From Silene conica (taxonomy: Eukaryota > Streptophyta > Magnoliopsida > Caryophyllales > Caryophyllaceae): 64,000 nucleotides of DNA. The stretch is taken from assembly GCA_029255685.2 (NCBI GenBank), contig CM055317.2, positions 19,724,501 to 19,788,500 of the forward strand. The letters run 5' to 3'. Every line of letters starts with the position of its first letter. The first letter of the stretch is position 1. Position numbers and translations under genes: made by a program. Shown here one piece after another: positions 11,866-23,589 of this stretch. Below the pieces are notes generated by a model. It worked only from the letters and a program-made list of their open reading frames with translations, had not been told where the DNA came from and made no database searches.

Positions 11866-14240
11866 TCAAGCTTGAGGCTGACTGAACACTAGACCAAGCT
11901 TGACAGAAAGAAAATTATGCTGATCTGCACCCAATGCCTTTGTCATCACATCTGCAAGCTGCAAACCAGAGCGAATATGTTGAGTGTGCAGAAACTCTTC
12001 TTGCTGTTTTTCCCTAACATAATGACAGTCTATGTTGAGGTGTTTGGTCCTCTCGTGAAAGACTGGATTCTTAGTGAGATGCTCTGCAGCCTTGTTGTCA
12101 CATAGTAAAGGTATTGGCTTAGGAATAGACACTTTCAGATCCTGTAAGATGCTATCTAGCCAGACCATCTCAGAAGTTGTGTAGAATAAACTCCTATATT
12201 CTGATTCAGCAGAACTTTTGCTGACTGTGCACTGTTTCTTTGTTTTCCACGAAATCAAAGATTTGCCTAAGAAAATACAATACCCACTCAGTGATTTGCA
12301 AGTAAAAGGACACTGCCCCCAATCAGCATCGTTATAGGCTGTCAGAGTCAGATTAGAAGAAGCAGGATAAAAGAGACCAGTGTTAACAGTTCCTCGAACA
12401 TACTTGAGTACATGTGTAGCTGCTTGCATGTGGGGAACACGAGGTTGACTGATGAACTGGCTTAAATGCTGGACAGAATATGATATATCAGGTCTGGAAG
12501 AATTTAAGTATAGTAATCTGCCAACCAGACGTCTGTACTGTTCTGGCTCTTGCAATAGTTCTCCTTGATCAATTGACAACTTGAGACCTCTGGGCATAGG
12601 AAAAGCAGAAGGGGTGTAATTCTCCATGTTCATATCCTTAAGAATATCCAGGATATATTTTCGTTGATGAAGCATGATGCCTTTCTCATTACGAGATACT
12701 TCTAAACCCAAAAAATATCTCATAAGTCCTAAGTCTTTAATGGAGAATGCTGAATCAAGGCCCTTCTTGACACTGGTAATATTGGACTCATCATTGCCAG
12801 TAAGCAAGACATCATCCACATACACAAGTGCCACTGTAAACAGTGAATTATCTGGAGATGACTTAGTGAACAAAGAGTAGTCTTGTTTGGATTGTTGAAA
12901 ACCAATACTTATCAAGTACTTGGTTAACTCTTTGTTCCATTGTCTTGAGGCCTGCTTAAGGCCATATAATGACCTTTTGAGCTTACAAACATGGCCAATA
13001 GGAACTGGATATCCTTCTGGGGGTTTCATATAAACCTCCTCATCCAAGAACCAATGTAAAAATGCGTTATTGATGTCCAACTGATGTAATTTCCACCCTT
13101 TTGCAGCAGCTACTGCCAATAATGTTCTGACAGTAGTGAATTTTGCCACAGGAGAAAAGGTGTCTTTATAATCCCTATCTTTGATTTGATTATAACCCTT
13201 GGCAACAAGTCGTGCCTTGAATCTCTCTATTTCTCCATTGGCTCTATACTTGATTTTGAAAACCCACTTGGAACCAATTGGATGTTTACCATCTGGCAGT
13301 GCAACTAACTCCCAAGTTTGATTGTCCTCCAGTGCCTTTATTTCCTTATTCATGGCATCAAGCCATCTCTAATCAGTTTTAGCTTGATTATAGGTATAAG
13401 GTTCTGCTTCTTGTAAAACAGAATTCAAAGAAGCTATATACTGGGAGGAAAATTCCTGCAGATTGCTTAAAACAGCAGCATGAAGTATAATGGCTGCAGA
13501 CTGGCCTGCATCAGGAGCATCATGTGTCTGTTGGGCAGACTGTTGTACAGGAAGTTTGACAGAACAGTGGTATGGTTTCAACCTAGTTGAGACCTGTTTA
13601 TCCCTGATAGATCTTCTGACTGGCTGATGTGGAATACTATCAGTGGAAATATCAGTAGCAGATGGATTTTCCACAGCATCTTGCAGAAGAGGTTGTTGAG
13701 CAACCAAAGTATTATTATTTGAAGTAGTAGTTGTGAGAATACTATTATCAAGCTGTGGTGACAAGCCATCATCATTGAGTGGCATGTCCAATGTATTATT
13801 TGTATTATTATTTGGGATAATTAAAGTAGATGATGCTGGATTAACAAATTTATTTGTCTGAGAAGGTGTACTAAGTTTGTTTTGTTCTTGAAAAGGAAAA
13901 ATATTTTCTTGAAATACAACATCTCTACTAACAAAGACTTTGTGGGTGAGTAGATCATACAACCTGTATCCTTTTTGTTGATGTGGATAACCAATAAAGA
14001 TGCACTTTCGTGCCCTATGACCAAACTTATCATGAAAAGTAGGAGGCATTGTAGAATAACATAAAGAACCAAACACTTTGAGATCATTATATGCAGGTTC
14101 TTTGTGAAACAATAAGCTAAAAGGGGTTTTCCATCCAAGCAGTGGTGTAGGCATAAGATTAATCAAATGTGTAGCAGTCAGAAGGCAATCACCCCAGAAT
14201 TTAATGGGTAAAGAGGCATGAAATCTAAGAGCTCTAGCAG
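11866..14240 (-). pseudogene. Copia pol, C-terminal integrase to RNase H, one nonsense codon
   Basis: The frame from about 14166 to 11866 begins in the integrase C-terminal region (INLMPTPLLGWKTPF; the FIGYPHQQKGYRLYD motif). It continues through reverse transcriptase: LDINNAFLHWFLDEEVYM, LVYVDDVLLTGND, GLKQASRQWN. It ends in RNase H (DADWGQCPFTCKS, SKSSAESEYRSL, DNKAAEHLTKNPVFHERTKH). The YVDD catalytic motif is intact. A single TAG near 13366 separates QAKTD from RWLDAMNKEI, which are in the same frame, so it is a point nonsense mutation at a position that is normally coding. Only this lesion interrupts about 765 codons, so this is a young loss. Confidence 0.88.
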
Positions 14241-15280
14241 TCTCAAGTGAGTAAATGGCGATGTTTTCTTTCTACCCTACCATTCTGTTGAGGCCTTCCA
14301 ACGATACTGGTTTGATGCAAAAGTCCCTTAGATTTAAACAAAGTACCACAAACGTGCTGTAAAAACTCAGTACCATTATCTGTCCTAATGAACTTAAGCT
14401 TAGCATCAAACTGAGTCTCAATGTAAGAAAAGAAATCTTTGATTAAACTGGCTACCTGATCTTTTGTTTGAAAGAGAATGGTCCAAGTATTTCTGGAAAA
14501 ATCATCAAGAACAGTAACGAAATACTTGGCACCAGATAATGAAGGAACTTTATAAGGGCCCCATATATCCATGTGAAGCAATTCAAATAAAGAAGAAGCT
14601 CTAGTATTACTAACAGGAAATGGCAATAAATGATGTTTTGACATAACACAGGCTTCACAATGAAATTTGGTTTTATTAGAATAAGAAGAACCAATTACAT
14701 GCTTGAGCCTGTCAGTTGACAAATGACCTAATCTATTATGTGCCAAAACAAAAGAATCAGAAGAAGAAGATACAGAAGCAACAACAGCAGGTGAAACATT
14801 ATTATTCTGATGAGAACAAGCAATTTTCTGTGTAAGCAAAGCAACTACTTTAGTGACAAGTTCTTGAACATTAAAATTCTGAAATCTGTAAAGGTTGCCT
14901 AATCTTCTGCCTGTAGCAACGATATTATTACTGAAATGGTCCTGAAAAACACATTTAGATGCAGTGAACAAAGCAGAAACATGATTGCTATCAATTAACC
15001 TACTGACAGATAGAAGATTTTGTTTGAAATCAGGAACAAACAATACTTTATGCAAAGTAATGACTTTACTGAGATGAACACTGCCAATTTTGGACACAGA
15101 TTTAATTGAACCATCAGGAAGTCCTATAATCATGGGTTTAGATAAAGTTGTAACATTGTGTAATAAGGCATAATTGTAGGTCATGTGAACAGAAGCGCCT
15201 GTATCAATGATCCAATCATGCATCAAAAAACCAGTACGTAGTTGCTGAATTAACATGAGAATCAAGAATCTTACCTGCAA
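14241..15280 (-). pseudogene. Copia pol, protease and integrase core, frameshifted at both ends
   Basis: It opens with the aspartic protease motif WIIDTGASVHM. The zinc-binding HHCC region of integrase follows (HNRLGHLS...CEACVMSKHH), then the DDE core: MDIWGPYKVPS, VTVLDDFSR, IRTDNGTEFLQ, PQQNGRVERKH. Upstream, the gag frame ends at about 15216 and the protease frame overlaps it in another phase. Downstream, after HRHLL, the expected ETARALRFHASLP continues in a different phase because of a small insertion near 14243-14250. All integrase catalytic residues are visible. Confidence 0.87.
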
Positions 15281-15770
15281 AATTGGAATGAGAAGCAGAA
15301 GAATTTGTCATTCTTTTTATTACTTGATCTACGACAGATGAAACCAGACCATCCAACATGGTTGTATCGACAGAAAGTCCCTGTGATGGAATAGAGGACT
15401 GAACATTACTTGGTTCTGCATCATCCAGAGGAGTCAAAGATTGGATGATGTCCACATTATTTGCAGTAGCAGACTTCCTGTTGCCATTCTTTGCAGGATA
15501 TTTGCCCTTCCCTTTCTTATCAGCAACTTTGTCAGTAGCCTTGTCTGCAGGAAACCCAACCAGTCTATAACAACTTTCAATCTTGTGACCTTCCTTTCCA
15601 CAGTAAGCACAAGGATTCACACGAAAACAATCTTCAAGATTGTGATTATCCATGTTACAGTGAGAACAATGTTTCTTGGTTGTTTTGGAAGCATCACTAG
15701 AATTAGTTTTCCCTTTATTAGAAGCATTGACAGATTTATATGCAACATAAGCAGAGGCATCTGTCAACAC
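15216..15770 (-). pseudogene. C-terminal part of Copia gag with two zinc knuckles
   Basis: The frame contains CSHCNMDNHNLEDC and CAYCGKEGHKIESC, two nucleocapsid-type zinc knuckles with paired cysteines and a histidine. A lysine-rich stretch follows. The first codon of the visible frame is not ATG. The N-terminal gag, leader and primer-binding site are absent, because the sequence runs straight into a rearranged LTR fragment at about 15795. Confidence 0.82.
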
Positions 15771-15794
15771 TTCAACAGACTATCTAATTATTTT

Positions 15795-15849
15795 CTAACT
15801 CTAGGTTGTTAGAAGTTAGTTGTAATAACTAACTAATATTACATATATC
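15795..15849 (-). repeat. Rearranged 5' LTR remnant of the Copia element
   Basis: Positions 15814-15849 (continued at 16914-16926 beyond the hAT) match the start of the 3' LTR. Positions 15795-15819, however, are the exact reverse complement of 25 bases of the 3' LTR (11778-11802). The LTR was therefore shortened with an inverted junction. Confidence 0.75.
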
Positions 15850-16913
15850 TAGACCTGTCAAACAGGTCGAACGGGCGGGTTGCGGGTCGGGTAGATACGG
15901 GTTCGGGTAAAATATGGGTCGGGTGTATTTCGGGTCGGGTAGAATACGGGTCATGTCTATACGGGTTCCGGGTCGGGTTCGGGTAAAAATACGGGTCAAT
16001 CAACATTTTTTCCTCGCTTTTTTAAAAACTTCTTTTATATCGTAATTCCTACCCTTTATACGTTTTCTATCCTCTTACTCATCTTAGTCAACTTAATTGT
16101 CACCATTTTTGCCCTCACCACCAACATCACCATCGTTATCATCATCATCATCACCCTTACTAACTCGCTAAGTACGATAATGAGACTCAAATAAGATAAT
16201 TATGATGACGTGACATGTGATCTGAGGTGATGAGGTGGAAGTGTTGACGCGAAGTGCGGTTCAGTTCGACGTAATACGGTGAAAGTGACGGTATGACACA
16301 TATTTTGAGGTGATGATGTGGCATGTGGTCCTAGGCAATTATGTGGAAGGAGGTGTAAGTGACCGTCTGACACACATTTTGATATAATGATGTGACATGT
16401 GGTCCGTCGAAATAATGAGGTGACAGTGCTAACGTGGAATGTAACATGATGTACTACACTAAAAGTGACGACGTGACACACACTTCGATGTGATGACGTG
16501 GCATGTGGTTTGAGGTGATGAGTTGGCGCTGCTGACGTGGAATGTAATTCGACATTCTACGGTGAAAGTGACGGTGTGACACACACTTTGAGGTGATGAC
16601 GTGGCATGTTGTTTGAGGTGATGACGTGGCATGTTGTTTGAGGTGATAACGTGACATACTGCATATATGTCATATTTCTCCTCAAAAATTTATAAGTCAT
16701 CAATACTTATATGACATTGTATATTTTAAAAATGATATATTGTCTTGACCCAACGGTCAACCCGTTGCGGGTCGGGTTTTGACCCGCTATTTACGGGTCA
16801 AAACGGGTTTGGGTATCTTTCGGGTTCGGGTTGAAAAAACCGGGTCATTTACGGGTTATTTACGGGTCGGGTTACGGTCGGTTTTCGGGTCGGGTCAGGT
16901 TTTGACAGGTCTA
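15850..16913. mobile_element. Non-autonomous hAT-type element with a GGGTCGGGT body, inserted in a Copia LTR
   Basis: Ends are TAGACCTGTCAAA and TTTGACAGGTCTA, with the 8-bp TSD CATATATC at 15842-15849 and 16914-16921. The outer parts (15870-15990 and 16745-16895) are degenerate repeats of GGGTCGGGT / ACGGGTC. The middle holds a separate set of imperfect repeats. No coding capacity. Confidence 0.88.
16195..16665. repeat. Imperfect ~110-bp repeats inside the hAT element
   Basis: Diverged units contain GATGACGTGGCATGTGGT, GCTGACGTGGAATGTAA and GAAAGTGACGGTGTGACAC in the same order. The apparent open frames here are low-complexity products of the repeat. Confidence 0.7.
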
Positions 16914-17029
16914 CATATATCCAACATTATATAAAACAAAAATTATGTAAAAGTCACTTACACTGTTACTCGTGCCTTGTCATTTACAAGCAATTAACAT
17001 TTATTTTTTGAATATAATCTCTGGGTGCA

Positions 17030-17523
17030 GTCCATATTTGAGAAAGTTCAAGCTGATTCACAGATGCTAGACAGTGAACCAAGGACAAGTAACTACAACC
17101 ACTCTGCATCCATCCTTGTTGAAAAGAAGATTGATCCAGCTCTAAAGTGTCACACCACTCTCATCCATCGGTATCACCGCCCAAAATAAGTGAGCTTCAT
17201 GAACCTCCTAGGCCACCTGGGAATGCGATCAACAAACTTGGATCCAGTGGATTTATTGTTTCTTTTCCGTCAAACAACTCTGAATTTGCAGTGAGAAATA
17301 AACATGTGTTGTGTCTAATACAACATCTCCATTGCTAATGCCCCCAGTGACCTTTCCACGGAGTCTATCTACACCTTCTAGCAACTATAGAAATAAAAAT
17401 TTAAGCATCGCAAAGGTTTTTGAGTCTTCTCAGTCCGGTAAAGATCATGCTTCTTCTCCTCTGACTCTCATGTCTTTATTGAATGCTAACGCCGTATTAG
17501 CATCTCCTGGTGCTGGGACTTAG
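17030..17523 (+). pseudogene. Remnant of an At2g33490-like (hydroxyproline-rich, BAR-type) protein gene
   Basis: After a GGTGCAG acceptor the reading is SIFEKVQADSQML... and then SASILVEKKIDPALK. Next comes KISELHEPPRPPGN, a frameshift near 17310-17325, and TTSPLLMPPVTFPRSLSTPS...SSPLTLMSLL, ending in a stop at about 17523. The series ISELHELPRPP / SPLP-PP-T-PRSFS-PSS / SPPLTP-SL is characteristic of the C-terminal half of plant At2g33490-family proteins, whose function is poorly known. The frameshift and apparent internal deletion mark it as a pseudogene. A 5.3 kb Copia element lies immediately upstream. Confidence 0.6.
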
Positions 17524-17868
17524 TCTCTCAAAATATAAAAGGTATTGTGTACTCTACTAATTTAAGCTTTCTAGATTCTGTATGTCTTTGCTGACTAGTT
17601 ATATGAATCACACTGAGTGTTGCGTTGCCTACGTAAATTTCTTTGTTTTTTTTAACGCGCTAAGCCCTCCGGCATTCCTAATCTCATGTATCATTGATAA
17701 TTACATGTGCTTGAAATGTTTAAAAGACTCTTGAAATTGATAAAGTACCCCTCATAAAATTGTTAGTGATACAACAAATATATTACATAACTGTATTATA
17801 TTATGCAGTTCCTTATCATGTTCCTTAATCATTCACCCAAACTTTGTAGTTATGGAGTGACCCGTTTA
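17524..17868. other. Non-genic stretch
   Basis: AT-rich flank between the gene remnant and the next hAT; no feature recognised. Confidence 0.4.
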
Positions 17869-18627
17869 CAGGGCCGGCCCTAAGGGGTGTCCGGGTTGGC
17901 AAATGACAAGGGCCCAAGTTTAGAAGGGGTCCATTAGTGCGAGATTGAAAGTCTGCTATTTGACAAATAGAATGTATTACATATAAAAAGCAAACTAAGG
18001 TAGGTGGTGTAGTGGTTTTGTATCTTACTAAAGGTTAAGAGGTCTTGTGTTCTATACCTAGCGGCTGCATTTTTTATTTGTTTATTTTCAATTTTGAATT
18101 TATTACAAGGCCCATTTCTATTTTTTATTTGTTTATTTTCAATTTTGAATTTATTACAAGGCCCATTTCTATATTTTTTTTTAGTTCACTACGTTGATAG
18201 TTTCATTCATTTAATTATTTACGTATTTAGTGGGACAATTGAATTATAAAATATTTCATGCTTTTGAGATTTTATGTGAATTGTGTTCGTCGTAGTATAA
18301 TTAGTCTAAATTATACATTCAATAGACACGTCTAATAAAGCTAATATCCAAACTTTGAAAAAATTTCAGTTTATTGCGATTTTTTAACGATAAAATGGTT
18401 GAATTATAAGGTACCCTTTCTCCAAACCAAATTATTTTTTTCTAAATTTTTTAAAATTTTTCCTGAATCAACTCCATCTAATTCAAAAGTTTGCATGCGT
18501 CCGTTTTATTAAATTGTACGGAGTATTAGATAATTACACATAAATTAATTGAATAATTTTTTTTTTAAAGTTAAGGCCCCATTTTACAATTTTGCCTAGG
18601 GCCTCAAAATCTTTAGGACCGGCCCTG
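17869..18627. mobile_element. hAT-type element with CAGGGCCGGCCCTAA ends
   Basis: The terminal inverted repeats are CAGGGCCGGCCCTAA and TTAGGACCGGCCCTG. An 8-bp TSD CCCGTTTA flanks the element (17861-17868 and 18628-18635). No transposase. The interior has a tRNA-like stretch and a near-perfect 52-bp tandem duplication at about 18068-18175. Confidence 0.9.
18001..18062 (+). repeat. tRNA/SINE-like segment with Pol III A and B box resemblance
   Basis: TGGTGTAGTGG matches the A-box consensus TRGYNNANNGG, and about 30 bases later TGTTCTATACC resembles a B box. It is too degenerate to be a functional tRNA gene. It may be a SINE head captured by the hAT. Confidence 0.4.
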
Positions 18628-18635
18628 CCCGTTTA

Positions 18636-19430
18636 TTAGTCACTAGCATAAATGAGCGGATTGTTTGTATAAGAAATGATAACAGATGTTGTGGAAGATT
18701 TGATAACTTGGCCAGTTCGTAAGATAATATAAATAATTCCTGGAGATTACATGTAGCAACTGCTTTTCCTGTAGATTTGATAGACTAATTGATACATAGT
18801 AGTGAAAAAGAATATAACTTTGGTATTTTACTTTCATGTCCAGTGACTTGGAATTGAAGCCTTGTGGGATATAAGAGGCGAAGCTGGTGCAAGCTAAAGA
18901 ATTACGTAGTTCTTTTATGCTTAGTGTATCTATCCGATATTCAAACTATTAAGTTGTGTATAGTTTCCGGGGTATATAAGTTGAAGCCTAGTTTATCCTC
19001 GTCATTCATGGTGTCAGAACATGTTTTACTCTATCTCTTTACCACCTTATCCTTCAGACATGTTTATCCTTGTCATTCTTGGTATCATTCTTTGAAACAC
19101 ATTGCTCAAACTAAAGGTTACAATATAACTCATTAACTATGCACATCAAACACTTGTAAAACTCAATTGCGGACCTTCGTGTACATCGTGCCAAATATTT
19201 ATGTCAACTTATAAAAAAGTTCTAGGTGTTCAAAATAAACTGCTCCTAGCATGTAGTAAACATCGTCTCATATTGAAATCATCATTGTTATCTTCTAGTC
19301 CTCACACAGTAATGAGAATATGAGATGTATGGTTATTACGAAGTTATTGTATGAAGCATTATTTTGTTAGGTAATTGATTAAAATTCTTTGCGGGTATTC
19401 TTCCATCAATATTTATATTCGATTAGCAGG
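18636..19430. other. Non-genic stretch
   Basis: No recognisable gene, RNA or repeat. The longest frame (18864-19136) has no recognisable domain. Confidence 0.4.
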
Positions 19431-19435
19431 GAGGG

Positions 19436-21000
19436 GGTGTTGTTGTTGTTGTCCAAATTAGCTAGCTAACCAATTTTTATTTTCAAACAAATGTATATGT
19501 ATGGTTGACACGGCTGTCGCAACCCTATCAAAGATAACCAACTGGCATAACTAATGTAGCAAGAAAGTCGAGATCGTATCCACATGGAGACAGATATAAA
19601 TTCTAAATGTTAAACTAAAGTATGTCGAAGTAACCAAATTGGGGGTTTTGTTTGTTGTTTTAACTAAGCTAGGAGTAGTGAAGGAAACAGAGAATAAGGA
19701 GCGTAAAAAAAAAGAGTATAAAAATAAGAGGGAGAGAAACTAGGACAGGCGGTTCACCAATGCAAGTATGACGATCAAGGTCTAGGTCGCAGATCGGTCT
19801 ACAAATAAAGTCTAAGGGGTAGTGAAAAGGCCCTCTCGGATCGTTGTTCGCCCTAAAATGCTTCTAGCGGGCTCTCGCAACTTACTAGGGCACTCTATTG
19901 TTTTTAGCAGGTCTAACCCTCACTAGGCTTTCGATCTTAGGTCAGGGTTTACCAAAACAACTAGTCAAGTACGTCGATTTAACCAACTAACCACAAACAA
20001 ATGCTATAATTAACAACAAAGGCTATTAATCATAGACCAATCTAACGTAATCAAGAATCGTCACAATTACATTGGATCCTCTATATCCTAGTCAGGAGAT
20101 TTAGCTACGCATAATGGGATTAACAATAAGGAAAACAAGATAACTAGGGAAGAGTTCATGATGCAAGGATAAGAAATAAAAGATTGCAAGGGAGAAGGGA
20201 GAAATAAAGAAAGATGAGAATAAAAGTAGGAATAATTAATTACCAACGATCCAAAAGTAGAGGTACAGAATGAAAGAAGGCTAGATCTCAAAAGTTCAAG
20301 GAGAAAATAAAGTAAAAGCTACTGACTGAAAGTTTATCTGATGAAAAGTAAAGTGACAGAGTAAAAGTAAAAGTAAAAGTATAAAGTGAAAAGTAACTGA
20401 TACAAGGCTGTTTTCCCCTCTTAAAACATGTTCAATCGACTCAAACATCAACTAACCTAATGGGTTTAGGTTAGAATGGGCCTCGGGAATTGAAAACAGG
20501 TCGATCGACCAGATTCTAGTCGGTCGAATCACCAGTCGACCATATATAGTCGATCGACCAAATAGCCAGTCGATCGACTATATTTGTTGAACAGATTTCC
20601 TACAACGCGCACTGAACTTCAAACGACCGCCATTTCTTTGTTACTCGTGCAACTAAAGCGTTTTTGGTGGCGTTGGAAAGCTAACTGGATAAGCTTTCAC
20701 CTCCAGTTTGAATCAGTCGATTATCATTTCTAGAACTCGAGTTATGACTCTTCAAAGTAGGCACTAACAATAAGAACCTCATAATATCACTCCAAACCAT
20801 CACCGATAACCAAGTAAGGGTTTAATTCAACCCCCAACCTCTTCAAATGTTCGTTAAGCTTCCCTAGTAATACGAAATCCTATATATAGCTCTTATAAGT
20901 CTCCATGTGCTCAAGAATCGGCTTAAAATGCGCAAGAAAACTTTAAATTATAATTAATGATTAAACGTTATACAAACTCGACAATTAAATGGAAATATAA
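19436..21000. repeat. Unclassified, probably retrotransposon-derived, non-coding DNA with GTCGATCGAC palindromes
   Basis: Starts with a short GTT microsatellite (19438-19452). The stretch 19500-20300 has the look of a plant Gypsy untranslated region but shows no protein motif. A purine-rich AAAGTAAAAGT run lies at 20340-20400. Three copies of GTCGATCGAC, plus related half-sites, lie at 20499-20582. No LTR pair or TSD was found. Confidence 0.35.
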
Positions 21001-22250
21001 CCCATGACTAACTACACCTCTAACTATCAATTACAACTCGGGGACCTTCGATGCTCGTCCAACTCCCGCGTGCTAACCAAGCTAACCTGACATAACATGC
21101 TCCCCATATGACTGGAAATATCATATGGATCAATAGATGTCATCCGAGAAATGGATGACAAATAATCAACAGCACTAACAATCAACATCACGACCTATTT
21201 TATATCATAAATTATTCCTCATACACATGTTAACAACAATAAACTAAGCATCTGCGACGGAATTACCTACTAACTAATAAGACTAATTACCTAACAATAC
21301 TAACTGAACTAAACAAATCAACATTAACTACTTACACTAAACTAACAATTGTTAACAATAATAAACAACAACAATTAAGTATTTGGCACTGAATTAAATA
21401 TAACTAATTTGTGACAGTATATAATTATGGAGAGTTAGGATACATACATAAGGAGAAAAAAAGAGGAAAGAGAAGGAGGAAGGGAAACCGACGGTGGTGG
21501 GGGCGGCAGGCGGTGTTGGGGAAACTGAAGGAAGGAGAAGGAGAATGAGAAGAAGAGGAAGGAGAAGGAGAGGAAGGCAGAACGCGGCGACCGCCGGTAG
21601 AGACACCCCACTACCTCCCACTCTACCACCGACATTTGCTACATCCCTTTAAATCTACACAAAACTACCATCAGAACCGTAACCCCGGCTCCGACCACCA
21701 CTATTCCCGGAATTGAAGTTAGTGTTAAACTCGTCGAAGTCCAGTGGCTCTAACTTCGCCATTTCCATTATTAGATCTCTCTTCCCTTTCTATAATTCAA
21801 TTAAACAACTACTTTGTAATGCAACAATTAGAAGACTCATTTGAATTTAGTGAGTACAATGCTTACCCTATTCCAACTTCCAACGCATCTACACCACGTA
21901 ATCAACTAACACCATCTATGGTTGGTGCAAATTGGTATTGTGCTATCGATGTTTTATGTTTAGCATGGTAAAAATTGAGAAATTGAATAATTTCAGTTCT
22001 TCGGCAAGTGTAATTTGAGTTTGGAATGATGCTGATCATAGTTTGGGTTGCAGTTTTAACGGCTGTTTGTGTAGGTCGAAAATAAACGACGATGGAAATG
22101 AAAGTTTTGGACTTGTGTGAGTGTCGACGGAGTAAGGCGCCTAAAAAACTAGGAATTTGGATACGGTAAGAATGTGTTTGGTGTGGCAGCGGTGGTGATA
22201 AGGTTTGGGTATGACTTTTTCAGTGGTTTACGCGGTACTTGAAGGGTTCA
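21001..22250. other. Non-genic stretch
   Basis: Contains a purine-rich tract at 21450-21580 whose complement gives serine/leucine-rich open frames. No gene recognised. Confidence 0.4.
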
Positions 22251-23089
22251 TGTCATACACGCCCTAATCAAATTAGTCTTACTAATTTTAATTCACTAAT
22301 TAACACTTTAATTAGAATTTAGATCTTTTGCATGCAATATTAAAATGCGGAATAAAATGTCGAGTTCTTACAATCCAACGAAGAACGTGCAAAGATGATC
22401 CTCCAAACCGAGTAATCAAAGTAGATTACCTCCTTTGTGATGCACCCAATGTAACAACACGGATTATAAAACAAAGGAAAAACATAATATAAATGAATAT
22501 CAGAGTGTAACTCAATGATAACTGGGTTAAGGTGGCGGAAACACCTTACCCAAATCCGGATCGATACTCAAGTCGAAAACCAAACTAATACATTATTCCA
22601 AGGTTCTTAAAAACTTAAAGCAAAGGTCCTTAACAATTTATTAAGCTCACTTCGCACATTCCCCAAGCAAGCATCAACCAAACAGCGACCACCTGAACAA
22701 CCTGAGAAGGAGGTCGACAATCAGTCGGGAGTAACTAGATGCTCTCCCAGTCATGTTTACAACAATTGAATGTAACCAACAATCAATAACAATTGAAATG
22801 CAAAACAAGTAAACATGTGAGATCATCTATACTCATGAAAGTCCAATCAAACTTACCATTATCTGAAGACATATTACGACGATCATGTGAGGTTACGACA
22901 CAACATGACATGAAAGCAAACTTACCATACCATGATATTCTCGACACCAGACGAATGAAACCAAACGAATCTAGACCATATGCGACCACTAGACCATGAA
23001 CATTGACAACCCGAAATAGCACACGATCTAAAGCACACAAGGCACAAACCTAGCATCAAAGCATAGCGAATAGAGCGAACACCGCTAGA

Positions 23090-23530
23090 GCATTTAACTG
23101 ATGACTCTAGCTAACAGAGCATTTAACTGATGACTCTGTCGGGTGTGAAGTACTTAACTGATACTCCACGGTACTATGTATAGCGTATCACCACTGCCTA
23201 TATGCCTAAGACCTGGCCAGACCTCTCGATGCATTAACTGTACATCGAACGACACTCGGGACCCAGAAAGTTTAACTGACGAATCTGGCCACCCCCGAAC
23301 ATAGACCAAATAAACCCCCGAAGGGCAGCACTAATTCATTCCGATAGTATTTAATTGATACCACCGTCATCTATTCGACTAGCCAACAAACAAATGCACA
23401 GTTTAACTGACTGCACACAATAGAACAGTTTAACAAACTGTCTAACTCATACGTGAATAACATCACGACTCAACATGGTAGAACAGTTTAACTGTCTGTC
23501 TAACTCAAATGCATAGAAGTATCCAACGAT
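23090..23530. repeat. Irregular repeats of a TTTAACTGA motif
   Basis: TTTAACTGA or close variants recur about every 20-60 bases, each followed by a short variable segment that often repeats the letters before it. Confidence 0.55.
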
Positions 23531-23589
23531 ATATGCAAACACAATATTATACAATCACTGAACAAAACTCAACATGTGAATCAAGTATA

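Larger units (their letters stand above)
11664..16926 (-). mobile_element. Defective Ty1/Copia retrotransposon with a nested hAT
   Basis: Reading on the - strand, the element begins TGTTGGATATATG at 16926 and ends ...GATTTTACA at 11664. It is flanked by the 5-bp TSD TTATA (11659-11663 and 16927-16931). It carries the gag C-terminus, protease, integrase, reverse transcriptase and RNase H in Copia order. The 5' LTR is truncated and rearranged, and the primer-binding site and N-terminal gag are missing. A 1,064-bp hAT (15850-16913) sits inside the 5' LTR remnant. Removing the hAT leaves about 4.2 kb. Confidence 0.9.

Noticed and set aside
16200..16657. Histidine/threonine-rich frames on the - strand
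   Set aside because: Product of the ~110-bp repeats within a hAT; no protein similarity recognised.
18001..18062. Possible functional tRNA gene in the hAT element
   Set aside because: The A-box match is good but the B box is degenerate and there is no complementary acceptor stem.
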